Shown piece by piece: positions 1 through 7,098 of a stretch of DNA of 20,315 nt. Source of the stretch: Chloroflexota bacterium (GTDB lineage Bacteria; Chloroflexota; Ktedonobacteria; Ktedonobacterales; Ktedonobacteraceae); the NCBI GenBank assembly GCA_902810755.1, contig CADDYT010000114.1, positions 1 through 20,315 on the forward strand, read 5' to 3'. Position 1 is the first letter of the stretch; the number at the start of each line of letters is the position of its first letter. The notes under the pieces were generated by a model, which was not told the DNA's origin, made no database searches, and saw only the letters and a list, made by a program, of their open reading frames with translations. The position numbers were made by a program, and so were the translations under genes.

Positions 1-44
1 CTACTATAGACGGATCTCTCGTGCAGGGCTGTCGTCTATAGTAG
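1..44. repeat. 12-bp inverted repeat at the window edge
   Basis: CTACTATAGACG at 1-12 is the exact reverse complement of CGTCTATAGTAG at 33-44, with a 20-nt spacer. The right arm runs directly into the first GGCCACC/GGTGGCC hairpin at 45-65. The pair at 1491-1589 has the same layout, with TATAGTAG ends facing each other between hairpins. A left-hand hairpin therefore probably lies just outside the window, and this is likely half of a composite palindromic element. Confidence 0.7.
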
Positions 45-271
45 GGCCACCTCTTGCGGGTGGCCTGCCCCCGCCCGGGGTCGGTAGACGTCCTCGCGTA
101 TAGTAGGGCCACCTCTTGCGGGTGGCCTGCTTCGCGCGAGTAGGGCCATCCCTTGCGGGTGGCCTGCTGCGTGGCCCGCCGGGTAGTTTTTCGAGATCGC
201 CCGCCAGGAAGTTGGCAAGATCTCTTGCAACTGGCCTGCTGCGTGGCTTGATGGGTGGTCTGGGAAGGGCA
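41..271. repeat. Array of three REP-like palindromic units plus degenerate remnants
   Basis: Three 28-bp units begin GTAGGGCCA at 41, 103 and 140. Each contains a 7-bp stem: GGCCACC at 45-51 with GGTGGCC at 59-65, the same at 107-127, and a one-mismatch version at 144-164. The loop is TCTTGCG or a close variant and each unit ends in CTGC. From 168 to 271 there are only decayed pieces such as tggcctgctgcgtggc. No credible gene was seen in this stretch. The unit recurs at 1491-1589, with a related subtype at 18822-18913 and at the window end. Confidence 0.8.
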
Positions 272-1639
272 TCACAGGTGGAAGGCATACAGTTTGCCAT
301 CCCAGGAGCCGACATAGACCACGCCATTAGCGATGGCCGGTGAGGAGTCAATGCCGTCACCGGCTCTATAGCTCCAGAGGATTTTGCCCGTTTGCGCGTT
401 GAGAGCATAGAGGCGGTGATCTTGCGAGCCGATATACACGACCCCGTTGGCAACGGTTGGCGAGGAGTCGATGACGGCGCCGGTGAAGGTGGCCCAGACT
501 CGTTTGCCCGTGCGAGCATCAAAGGCGTAGAGGCCGTGATCGGTCGAGCCGATATAGACAAGGCCGTTGGCCACTGCCGGAGATGAGTGCGTGAAGCCGC
601 CTGTCCGGGCAGTCCAGAGCGTTCTCCCTGTCCGGGCATCAAAGGCGTAGAGCTTGCCGTCTTCGGAGCCGACATAGACAACACCGTTGACAATCGCCGG
701 TGAGGAAACGCGGATGGGCAGACTGACCTGTACTTTCCAGCGCAGGTGTCCCGTTCTGGCATCAAGGGCATAGAGGTAGTCGTCCTCGGAGCCGACATAG
801 ACGACACCCTGATAGACCGCCGGGGAAGAGGAGACCTGATCGCCGGTGGCGTAGATCCAGATGGCTTTGCCGGTGAGGGCATTGAAGGCATACAGCGTGC
901 CATCATTGGAGCCAATATAGAGTATGCCGTTGGCAACTGTTGGCGACGACCAGATCTCCCCTCCGGTTACCAGGCTCCAGACTCTGGCCCCCGTTCTGGC
1001 ATTAAAAGCGTAGAGACGCCGGTCGTTTGAGCCAACGTAGACAATGTCGGCAGCCACCGCTGCCGAGGAGCCAATCGAAGCCGTCGTGGGCGCTGCCCAG
1101 ATAGCCTTTCCCGTCGCGGCATTATACGCATGGAGCATCTGATCGTAGGAGCCGACATAGACAATGCCGTTGGCGACAACCGGCGCGGCAATGATCACCT
1201 TTCCTGTGGAAGCCGACCAGTCCAGGACAAGATGAGAGACATTCTCGCTGTTGATACGATGTTCCGCCGGGTTAAAGTGCGTGTGCTGCACATCGAAGCC
1301 GAACATGGCACCGTCGGAATTGGCCCGAACGGGAGCCACAGGGCGAGGCGGCTGCCGGTAATTGACCCGGAATATGAACAGCACGACGCTCACAAGCACA
1401 ATGAGCAACGCCAGACAGCAGGCCAGCCGCAATGCCGCAGGCCATGTACTCTGCGCAGGCCACCGCCGTCCCGCAGGCCACCCCCGTCCCGCAGGCCACC
1501 CGCAAGAGGTGGCCCTACTATACACGGAGCATTCGCGCGCTCTGGGAACGTGTCGTATATAGTAGGGCCACCTCTTGCGGGTGGCCTGCGGCCATGCAGG
1601 TGGCCTGGCGTCTTCCCACTTCTCGGGATCAACCGCCAT
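272..1639 (-). CDS. Membrane-anchored PQQ-like beta-propeller protein (eight blades)
   Basis: The mature part is eight near-identical blades of about 40 residues. Each carries a YVGS-x-D-x-x-LYAF-type strand followed by A-x-TG-K-x-x-W. This is the PQQ-binding-like (BamB/PQQ_2) propeller signature. A hydrophobic helix at about residues 70-92 follows a basic N-terminus, so the protein is probably a signal-anchor protein with the propeller outside the cell. The start ATG at 1639 has GGGAG 8 nt upstream; a start 15 nt earlier lacks a site. Residues 17-27 and 40-50 are encoded by palindromic repeats and residues 51-62 by an 18-bp tandem repeat, giving an odd Trp/Arg/Pro-rich cytoplasmic tail. A GTG at codon 39 is an alternative start but has no visible ribosome site. 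No enzyme domain is attached, so the role is probably scaffolding or binding; ligand unknown. Confidence 0.85.
   Translation of the reverse strand: MAVDPEKWEDARPPAWPQATRKRWPYYIRHVPRARECSVYSRATSCGWPAGRGWPAGRRWPAQSTWPAALRLACCLALLIVLVSVVLFIFRVNYRQPPRPVAPVRANSDGAMFGFDVQHTHFNPAEHRINSENVSHLVLDWSASTGKVIIAAPVVANGIVYVGSYDQMLHAYNAATGKAIWAAPTTASIGSSAAVAADIVYVGSNDRRLYAFNARTGARVWSLVTGGEIWSSPTVANGILYIGSNDGTLYAFNALTGKAIWIYATGDQVSSSPAVYQGVVYVGSEDDYLYALDARTGHLRWKVQVSLPIRVSSPAIVNGVVYVGSEDGKLYAFDARTGRTLWTARTGGFTHSSPAVANGLVYIGSTDHGLYAFDARTGKRVWATFTGAVIDSSPTVANGVVYIGSQDHRLYALNAQTGKILWSYRAGDGIDSSPAIANGVVYVGSWDGKLYAFHL
1455..1490. repeat. 18-bp tandem repeat inside a coding region
   Basis: Two 18-bp copies, both GCAGGCCACC followed by SCCGTCCC, lie at 1455-1472 and 1473-1490 with one mismatch. 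A third GCAGGCCACC at 1491 runs into the palindromic repeat. Eighteen bases is six codons, so on the minus strand the tandem encodes GRGWPA/GRRWPA-like peptides without breaking the propeller gene frame. Confidence 0.75.
1491..1589. repeat. Inverted pair of REP-like units within the propeller gene
   Basis: A 32-bp unit at 1491-1522 is the reverse complement of the unit at 1558-1589, with 35 nt between them. Each also contains its own hairpin: GGCCACC at 1494-1500 with GGTGGCC at 1508-1514, and GGCCACC at 1566-1572 with GGTGGCC at 1580-1586. The pair matches the array at 41-167. It lies fully inside the propeller reading frame, upstream of the membrane helix. Confidence 0.85.
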
Positions 1640-1652
1640 GTGTGTAACTCCC

Positions 1653-1695
1653 ATGATCTGAACAAAAACAGGATTTCCGCTTTTGTTCAGATCAT
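1653..1695. other. 15-bp perfect inverted repeat between MFS stop and propeller ribosome site
   Basis: ATGATCTGAACAAAA at 1653-1667 and TTTTGTTCAGATCAT at 1681-1695 are exact inverted copies around a 13-nt spacer. It lies 3' of the MFS stop (1740) and directly abuts the GGGAG ribosome site (1648-1652) of the next minus-strand gene. It could be a transcription terminator whose U-run is inside the stem, a repressor operator, or a translation-limiting hairpin. There is no separate T-tract after the stem, so the terminator reading is only moderate. Confidence 0.6.
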
Positions 1696-1739
1696 AGCAG
1701 ATTGCCGCCCGAAAAGCGAGAGCCGTTTCTCATAGCTTG

Positions 1740-3572
1740 CTATTCCGAAGTCGTTCGCGTGGGCAATGGTTCCCCGGCTTCAAGTTCTGACAGCGCATGC
1801 GGGGCCTGCTCTACCTGTGACAGGCCGTAGACAGTGCGTTTGCCACGCAGGAACGAGGCGACGGCGGCGACGAAACACATGGCCGCCGAGAGGAAAAACA
1901 CCGCGTGCAGGCCAACCGCGAACGGGGGCGTAATCAGGTTCGGGAAGAAACTGCGACCGAGCAGCAGGGCCTGGCTGGCAGGAGGCAGGAGATGAAGCAC
2001 CGGCGGCGGCAGCAGTTGCGCCATCGGGTTGTAGCCGAGGAAGGCGGCAAAGAGCGCGGCGGTCGGCGGCAGATTCGCGATTTGCGCGGCGGTCGCCGTC
2101 GGCACGCCCGCCTTTGTCAGCCCACTGAAGAGCGTCGTTGGCAGCGTTGAGGCCAGACCGATGGTAATGATGCTGAAGAAAACGCCGATGCTCACCAGCG
2201 AACCGGAGTTCTGGAAGGTCGAACGCATGCCGGAGGCAACGCCGCGCTGATCGGCAGGCACGCTGCTCATGATCGACGCGGTGTTTGGCGAGGAGAACAT
2301 GCCCTGCCCGACACCCAGCATGAAGAGGATGAGCGCGAACCAGATGTAGCTGAAGTTGACCGGCAACACGATCAGCAGCAGGAAGCCGACGACCTGAATG
2401 AGCATGCCCGCCGTCGAGAAGAGACGCGCACCAAAGCGGTCGGAAAGATAGCCGCTCATAGGCCCCATCAGCAGGAAGCCGACCAGCAACGGCAGCATGT
2501 AGATGCCTGCCCACAGGGGTGTGACCGCGTAGTCATAGCCATGCAGCGGCAGCCAGATGCCCTGCAGCCAGATCACCAGCATGAATTGCAGACCCCCGCG
2601 CGCAATGCTGGCCAGGAAACTGCTGGCAATACCGGCGGAGAACATACGTATCTTGAAGAGATTCAGCCGGAACATGGGGTCTTCGACCCGACGCTCGACC
2701 TGGACGAAGGCAACCAGCAGGATCAGGCCGAGCGCGATGGCCCCAAGTACCAGCGGGTTGCCCCAACCGGTGGGTGCGTTCCCATAGGGTTGAATACCAT
2801 AGGTGATGCCAAGCAAGATAGAAGTTGCGCCCGCAGCAAAGGTGATATTGCCCGCCCAGTCAAGCTTCTGATTTTTGCGAATGGTCGCGATCTCCCGCAG
2901 GTTCAGATAGGCCCAGATTGTGCCGATAATGCCGACCGGGACGCTGACCAGGAAGACCAGCCGCCAGTCGAAGTAGGCCAGGATGCCGCCGAGAATCAGC
3001 CCGATCACAGAGCCAAGAATGGCGGCAATCTGGTTGATGCCCAGAGCTAGCCCGCGCTGGTTGGCAGGAAAAGCATCGGTGATGATGGCCGCGCTATTAG
3101 AAAAGAGAAAGCCCGCGCCAATGCCCTGCACAAAGCGGAAGAGAATCAGTTCCAGCGCGCCCGCGCTGCCCGTCCCCGGCGTGAGCCAGAGCAGGATGCT
3201 GCCCACACTGAAGATGGCGAAACCCATGTTATAGAGCCGCACACGCCCGAACATGTCCGAGATGCGCCCGAACGTCACCAGCAGGGTCGCGGTGACAACC
3301 ATATAGCCGAGCAGCATCCAGAGAAAATAGCCGGTCTCGCCCGGCGCCAGCGGATTGATATGAATGCCATTAAAGATAGCCGGTAAAGAGATCAGCACAA
3401 TACTGGAGTCGATGCTCGCCATCAGTACGCCCAGCGTGGTATTGCTCAATACACTCCATTTATAGTGCGGGCCAACCGGCCTGTTGCGCCGCGAAACACG
3501 CGCTTCTTTTCTCGCCTGCGCCCGCTCCTGTCGTGTCATCGTATCCATTCTCACTGCTTTTATCCCTTTCAT
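1740..3572 (-). CDS. MFS drug exporter, DHA2 (EmrB/QacA-like) family
   Basis: A protein of about 610 residues with a hydrophobicity pattern matching the 14-helix DHA2 branch of the major facilitator superfamily. These are proton-coupled exporters of drugs and other small molecules across the inner membrane. The first helix contains [17 protein letters not shown], the usual DHA2 start with an acidic residue in TM1. [17 protein letters not shown] is the loop 2-3 MFS signature (G-x-x-x-D-x-x-G-R). [16 protein letters not shown] resembles antiporter motif C territory. The N-terminus is basic and cytoplasmic. The ATG at 3572 is preferred because GGGAG lies about 7 nt upstream; an in-frame ATG at 3593 has no site. 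It is divergent from a TetR gene and an ABC exporter, which suggests shared efflux regulation, but the substrate cannot be read from sequence. Confidence 0.92.
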   Translation of the reverse strand: MKGIKAVRMDTMTRQERAQARKEARVSRRNRPVGPHYKWSVLSNTTLGVLMASIDSSIVLISLPAIFNGIHINPLAPGETGYFLWMLLGYMVVTATLLVTFGRISDMFGRVRLYNMGFAIFSVGSILLWLTPGTGSAGALELILFRFVQGIGAGFLFSNSAAIITDAFPANQRGLALGINQIAAILGSVIGLILGGILAYFDWRLVFLVSVPVGIIGTIWAYLNLREIATIRKNQKLDWAGNITFAAGATSILLGITYGIQPYGNAPTGWGNPLVLGAIALGLILLVAFVQVERRVEDPMFRLNLFKIRMFSAGIASSFLASIARGGLQFMLVIWLQGIWLPLHGYDYAVTPLWAGIYMLPLLVGFLLMGPMSGYLSDRFGARLFSTAGMLIQVVGFLLLIVLPVNFSYIWFALILFMLGVGQGMFSSPNTASIMSSVPADQRGVASGMRSTFQNSGSLVSIGVFFSIITIGLASTLPTTLFSGLTKAGVPTATAAQIANLPPTAALFAAFLGYNPMAQLLPPPVLHLLPPASQALLLGRSFFPNLITPPFAVGLHAVFFLSAAMCFVAAVASFLRGKRTVYGLSQVEQAPHALSELEAGEPLPTRTTSE

Positions 3573-3622
3573 AAATGACTCTCCCACCCTCAACTGCCCT
3601 CTACCACATTCGCTTCGTACTT

Positions 3623-3652
3623 ACTATACACTATCGTTTACGTCAACGTCAA
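3623..3652 (-). promoter_or_regulatory. Promoter for the MFS exporter gene
   Basis: On the minus strand TTGACG (3652-3647) is followed after 18 nt by TATAGT (3628-3623), a good sigma-70-type match. A second TTGACG lies immediately downstream (3646-3641), making a 6-bp tandem. The start codon at 3572 would leave a leader of about 45 nt. Confidence 0.6.
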
Positions 3653-3681
3653 TGTTCTGGATACAGACATGCGAAAAGGTC

Positions 3682-3710
3682 TTGACAGCAGAGATATTAT
3701 CAGGTATATT
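3682..3710 (+). promoter_or_regulatory. Promoter of the TetR-ABC exporter operon
   Basis: TTGACA at 3682-3687 and TATATT at 3705-3710 are separated by exactly 17 nt, nearly the sigma-70 consensus. Transcription should start near 3717, just before the palindrome at 3721-3739, so a protein bound there would block initiation or early elongation. Confidence 0.75.
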
Positions 3711-3720
3711 TTCTACAGGA

Positions 3721-3739
3721 CAGACCGACGGTCGGTTTG
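3721..3739. promoter_or_regulatory. TetR-type operator palindrome
   Basis: ACCGAC at 3724-3729 and GTCGGT at 3731-3736 are perfect arms around one central base. Two more complementary pairs (3722/3738 and 3721/3739) lie outside a single mismatch. ACCGAC/GTCGGT half-sites are common in TetR/AcrR-family operators (family knowledge). Its place at the predicted start site of a TetR gene implies autorepression. Confidence 0.65.
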
Positions 3740-3759
3740 CTGATTGAATGGAAGGAATT

Positions 3760-4440
3760 ATGGCTCGCGTTGTAAAAGAACGTACTGAGAGGCGCAACGA
3801 AATCCTGGATGTGGCACAGCGGCTTGTGATGACGAAGGGGTATGAGCAGATGACGATCCAGGATATTCTGGATGCCTTGCAGATATCGAAAGGAGCGTTC
3901 TACCACCACTTCGATTCCAAGCAGGCGCTGCTGGAAGCACTGGTCGAGCGTATGGGGGAAGAAGCGCTCAAAATCCTCCAGCCTATCGTACACGACCCAC
4001 AGTTGCCTGCCCTCGATAAATTCCAGCGTTACTTAGACACGCTAAACCGCTGGAAAGTTGGACGGAAGGACTTTTTTATCGCTCTCCTGCGTGGCTGGTA
4101 TGCCGACGACAACGCGATCGTGCGCCAGAAACTGCGCACAACCGCGCTGCGGGAGGTTGCGCCTCTCTTCAGCGAGATTATCCGGCAGGGCATCCGGGAA
4201 GGCGTCATGACGGTCGCCTACCCCGATCAGGTAGGCGAAGTGATTATGTCTATGGCGTATGACGCCGGGGAAGCAATTGGCATGCTGCTCCTCTCGTTTG
4301 ACGCAGAGCGCGGTGATATGCAGCGAATAGAGCGCACCGTCGCCGTCTATACCGATGCGTTTGAGCGCGTACTGGGGCTTCGTGCAGGTTCCCTTGTGAT
4401 TGTCGACACTGAAACGCTAAAGCGGTGGGCATTCTCGTAG
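3760..4440 (+). CDS. TetR/AcrR-family transcriptional regulator
   Basis: A protein of about 226 residues with a classic TetR N-terminal helix-turn-helix: RNEILDVAQRLVMTKGYEQM leads into TIQDILDALQISKGAFYHHF and DSKQALLEAL, all within the first 60 residues. The C-terminal helical domain should bind a small effector and dimerise; its ligand cannot be predicted. The ATG at 3760 is preferred because GGAAGGA lies just upstream (short spacing). An in-frame ATG at 3748 would add four residues but has no ribosome site. The gene is first in an operon with the ABC ATPase and permease, with 43 nt before the ATPase. The palindrome 21 nt upstream is its likely target. It may also act on the divergent MFS gene, although the site does not overlap that promoter. 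Confidence 0.93.
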   Translation: MARVVKERTERRNEILDVAQRLVMTKGYEQMTIQDILDALQISKGAFYHHFDSKQALLEALVERMGEEALKILQPIVHDPQLPALDKFQRYLDTLNRWKVGRKDFFIALLRGWYADDNAIVRQKLRTTALREVAPLFSEIIRQGIREGVMTVAYPDQVGEVIMSMAYDAGEAIGMLLLSFDAERGDMQRIERTVAVYTDAFERVLGLRAGSLVIVDTETLKRWAFS

Positions 4441-4483
4441 TAATCCATTGACGCGCCAGTCAGACTGGCAAAAGGGAGAAGAT

Positions 4484-5410
4484 ATGGCTACTATTATTCA
4501 GACCAACCGGCTCACGAAAAGCTATGGCAGGAACCGGGGCATCATCGACGTAACCTTCGACATTCAGGAGGGCGAGGTTTTCGGCTTCCTGGGACCCAAC
4601 GGCGCAGGCAAAACCACCACCATGCGCACGCTGATGGGCCTGCTGCGCGCCAACAGCGGCAGCGCCACCATTGGCGGCCTGGATTGCTGGACGCAATCTA
4701 CCGAAGTCAAGAAACTGGTCGGCTATCTGCCCGGCGAGTTCACCTTTGATCCTGGCCTGCGCGGCGGTCAGATTCTCGAATACCTGGGCCACCTGCGCGG
4801 CGGTGTCGACCAGACATACCTCAAGCAGCTCATTCAGCGGCTCGATCTCGACCCCACACGCAAGTTTCGTCAGTATTCGAGCGGCAACAAACGCAAGATC
4901 GGGCTGATTCAAGCTTTCATGCACAAGCCTCGCGTCCTCATCCTCGACGAGCCAACCAGCGGGCTGGATCCGCTCAACCAGCAGGAATTCTATAAAATGG
5001 TGGCTGAAGTGCGCGCAGAGGGACGTACTGTCTTTCTCTCCTCGCACATCCTGCCCGAAGTCGAACACACCTGCGACCGCGTGGCGATCATTCGCGAGGG
5101 ACGGCTGGTCAAGATCGATCACGTCTCCGCGCTCAAAGACATCCACCAGCACGACGTGGAGATCAGCTTTGCCGGGCCTGCCACCCCGACGTGGTTTGAG
5201 CATGTCGCGGGCGTCATCAAAGCGGAAGCCGGAGCCGACGGGCGCACCGTGCAACTGTACGTGCATGGGCCATTGACAGAGGTCATCAAGATCGCGGGCG
5301 AACGGGGCGCGACGAATATTGTGACGCACGAGCCGACGCTGGAAGAGGTCTTCCTGCGTTTCTATCAGGGCGATGATCAGACGGCAAAGGAGGCCAGCTA
5401 TGTGGTTTAA
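4484..5410 (+). CDS. ABC exporter ATP-binding subunit (with DUF4162-like tail)
   Basis: This is the nucleotide-binding subunit of an ABC-2 type exporter, powering the permease encoded next. The Walker A loop GPNGAGKTT is at residues 37-45. A variant signature SSGNKRK sits near residue 138 in place of LSGGQ, as is common in CcmA-type drug ATPases. Walker B LILDEP follows with D-loop SGLD and H-loop SSH. The last ~80 residues have the shape of the C-terminal extension found in antibiotic ATPases. The ATG at 4484 has AGGGAG about 5 nt upstream; an upstream TTG at 4448 is less likely. The stop overlaps the permease start by 11 nt, so the two are translationally coupled. Confidence 0.93.
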   Translation: MATIIQTNRLTKSYGRNRGIIDVTFDIQEGEVFGFLGPNGAGKTTTMRTLMGLLRANSGSATIGGLDCWTQSTEVKKLVGYLPGEFTFDPGLRGGQILEYLGHLRGGVDQTYLKQLIQRLDLDPTRKFRQYSSGNKRKIGLIQAFMHKPRVLILDEPTSGLDPLNQQEFYKMVAEVRAEGRTVFLSSHILPEVEHTCDRVAIIREGRLVKIDHVSALKDIHQHDVEISFAGPATPTWFEHVAGVIKAEAGADGRTVQLYVHGPLTEVIKIAGERGATNIVTHEPTLEEVFLRFYQGDDQTAKEASYVV

Positions 5411-7049
5411 GAGCATCTACCTCAAAACGCTGCGCGATTTCCGCGTTGCCATTGTGGGCTGGGGTGTGGGCATGGGCCTGCTCATGTACGTTCTCCTGTC
5501 TGCCATACCCTCGCTGATAGCAACGCCGCAGGCGCGGGCCTCACTCGTCAGCCTCGCCAGTTCGTTTACCTGGCTTGCCGACCCTGTCGCGGTCGATACC
5601 GTTGGCGGCTACGCAACCTGGAAATACGGCCTTACCATCTTAATCATCGCCGTCTGGGCGCTTCTGGCTGGCAGTCGCCTGTTACGCGGCGAGGAAGAGC
5701 GCGGCTCAATGGATACCTTGCTCTCCGTGCCGGTCGGGCGCACGCACATTGCCCTGGAAAAGCTGGCCGGATTGTGGACGGCTCTGCTTCTGATAGGCCT
5801 GCTGATAACACTGCTCACCTTTGCAGGCGCCAGGAGTACCAACGCCGACTTCGGTTTCGCCGATTCCCTGCTCTTCAGTCTGAATATCGTGCTGACCTGC
5901 GGCGTTTTCGGGAGCATTGCCCTGCTGCTCTCCCAGTTTACGCGCGAGCGCGGCACAGCTGCGGGGATCACAGGAGCTTTGCTGCTCATTTTCATCGTGC
6001 TGGATATGGTCCATCGTGTCGTCCCCAATACGGAATGGATCAGTCGCCTCTCTCCCATCTACTACTACAACCTGAGCAAGCCGCTCATCCCATCCTATGG
6101 CACGAACGCTGGCGCAATGCTCGTTTTGCTGGCCATCAGCATCGTCTTGAGCGGAGCCGCCATCTGGCTCTTTGCAGGGCGCGATGTCGGCGCGACGGTG
6201 GCACTGCCCGGCTCTCCTGGCCTGACAGGGCGAGCGGCGCCGTCTGAGCTTGCGCTTCCCGTGAATGACTGGTCACTGCGCTCGGTCTATGCTCGCAGCC
6301 TGGCAAAGCTCGCGGTTCCCACCTTCTGGTGGACGCTCATCATTGCCGGATTTGCTGCCTGGATGGTGGAGATCGTCAAGCAAATTGAGGTGCAAATGAG
6401 CAGCCTTTACGCCAGCTCACCTCTACTGAAGGATCTGGTCAGCAAGGTTGGCGGCGGCGATATTACTACAAACGCCACCCTGCTGAGTTTTCTCTTCGTT
6501 TTCCTGCCGCTCCTGTTGATGGCCTTCGCCGTCACGCAGGTGAACGGCTGGTCTGCCGATGAAGAGGACGGGCGGCTCGAACTCCTGCTTGCCACGCCGC
6601 AGCCACGCCTGCAGGTACTCCTGGGCCGCTTTGCCGCCCTTACCACCGCGCTGGTGATTATCGGTGTAGTCACCCTGGCTGCTACCGCGCTGGCCTCGAC
6701 CGCCACAGGCCTGAAGCTCGACGGGGGTAATCTGGCCGCCGCCTCACTGGGCATAATCCCGCTGGGATTGCTGATCGCTGCTCTGGGCTACCTGCTTGCA
6801 GGCTGGTTGCGCACGGCGTTCGATACTGGCCTTTTGAGCTTCTTGCTGGTCCTCTGGTTCTTCATCACCTTTGTCGGCCCTGAGTTGAACTGGTCGGATG
6901 CGGCCCTGCGCCTCTCCGCCTTCTATTACTACGGGACACCGCTCTTGCACGGCCTTCCCGCAGGAGATACGCTGGGCCTGCTGGCCGTCGCTGTCGTGGC
7001 GCTGGCGCTTGCCTCGCTGCGTTTTATGCGCAAGGATATCGGACACTGA
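5400..7049 (+). CDS. ABC-2 type exporter permease (COG3559, polyketide-exporter type)
   Basis: A protein of 549 residues with two similar halves, each with about six hydrophobic segments. Each half also has an LL-x-x-x-x-x-R-x-x-x-x-x-E/GR cytoplasmic loop: SMDTLLSVPVGRTHIALEKL and RLELLLATPQPRLQVLLGR. That duplicated layout matches the long ABC-2 permeases annotated as putative exporters of polyketide antibiotics. A single gene would form the whole membrane pore with two copies of the upstream ATPase. The start is the ATG at 5400, with AAGGAGG 6 nt upstream and 11 nt of overlap with the ATPase gene. Together with TetR this looks like a self-contained, drug-inducible efflux operon. The two P450 genes downstream are on the other strand, so a biosynthetic link is only a possibility. 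Confidence 0.88.
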   Translation: MWFKSIYLKTLRDFRVAIVGWGVGMGLLMYVLLSAIPSLIATPQARASLVSLASSFTWLADPVAVDTVGGYATWKYGLTILIIAVWALLAGSRLLRGEEERGSMDTLLSVPVGRTHIALEKLAGLWTALLLIGLLITLLTFAGARSTNADFGFADSLLFSLNIVLTCGVFGSIALLLSQFTRERGTAAGITGALLLIFIVLDMVHRVVPNTEWISRLSPIYYYNLSKPLIPSYGTNAGAMLVLLAISIVLSGAAIWLFAGRDVGATVALPGSPGLTGRAAPSELALPVNDWSLRSVYARSLAKLAVPTFWWTLIIAGFAAWMVEIVKQIEVQMSSLYASSPLLKDLVSKVGGGDITTNATLLSFLFVFLPLLLMAFAVTQVNGWSADEEDGRLELLLATPQPRLQVLLGRFAALTTALVIIGVVTLAATALASTATGLKLDGGNLAAASLGIIPLGLLIAALGYLLAGWLRTAFDTGLLSFLLVLWFFITFVGPELNWSDAALRLSAFYYYGTPLLHGLPAGDTLGLLAVAVVALALASLRFMRKDIGH

Positions 7050-7063
7050 GGAGGCAAGCGACT

Positions 7064-7098
7064 CCGGTCAGCTTTCAATACGCCTGGAAGCTGACCGG
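7064..7098. terminator. Inverted repeat between convergent genes
   Basis: CCGGTCAGCTT at 7064-7074 and AAGCTGACCGG at 7088-7098 form an 11-bp perfect stem with a 13-nt loop. It lies 14 nt after the permease stop and overlaps the P450 3' end, the expected place for a bidirectional terminator. There is no T-run on either side, so intrinsic termination would be weak. Confidence 0.4.

Noticed and set aside
41..167. Repeats at the left edge considered as a CRISPR array
   Set aside because: Spacing is irregular, units are palindromic throughout and spacers are partly repeat-derived; no cas gene is present.
4..936. Minus-strand frame of about 310 codons overlapping the propeller gene
   Set aside because: It is a shifted frame of the repetitive propeller-coding sequence, giving Ser/Pro/Met-rich periodic text without a domain.
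4460..5416. Long minus-strand open frame of about 318 codons opposite the ABC ATPase gene
   Set aside because: The sense strand encodes a complete ATPase with all motifs; the antisense frame shows no domain and reflects GC-rich codon bias.
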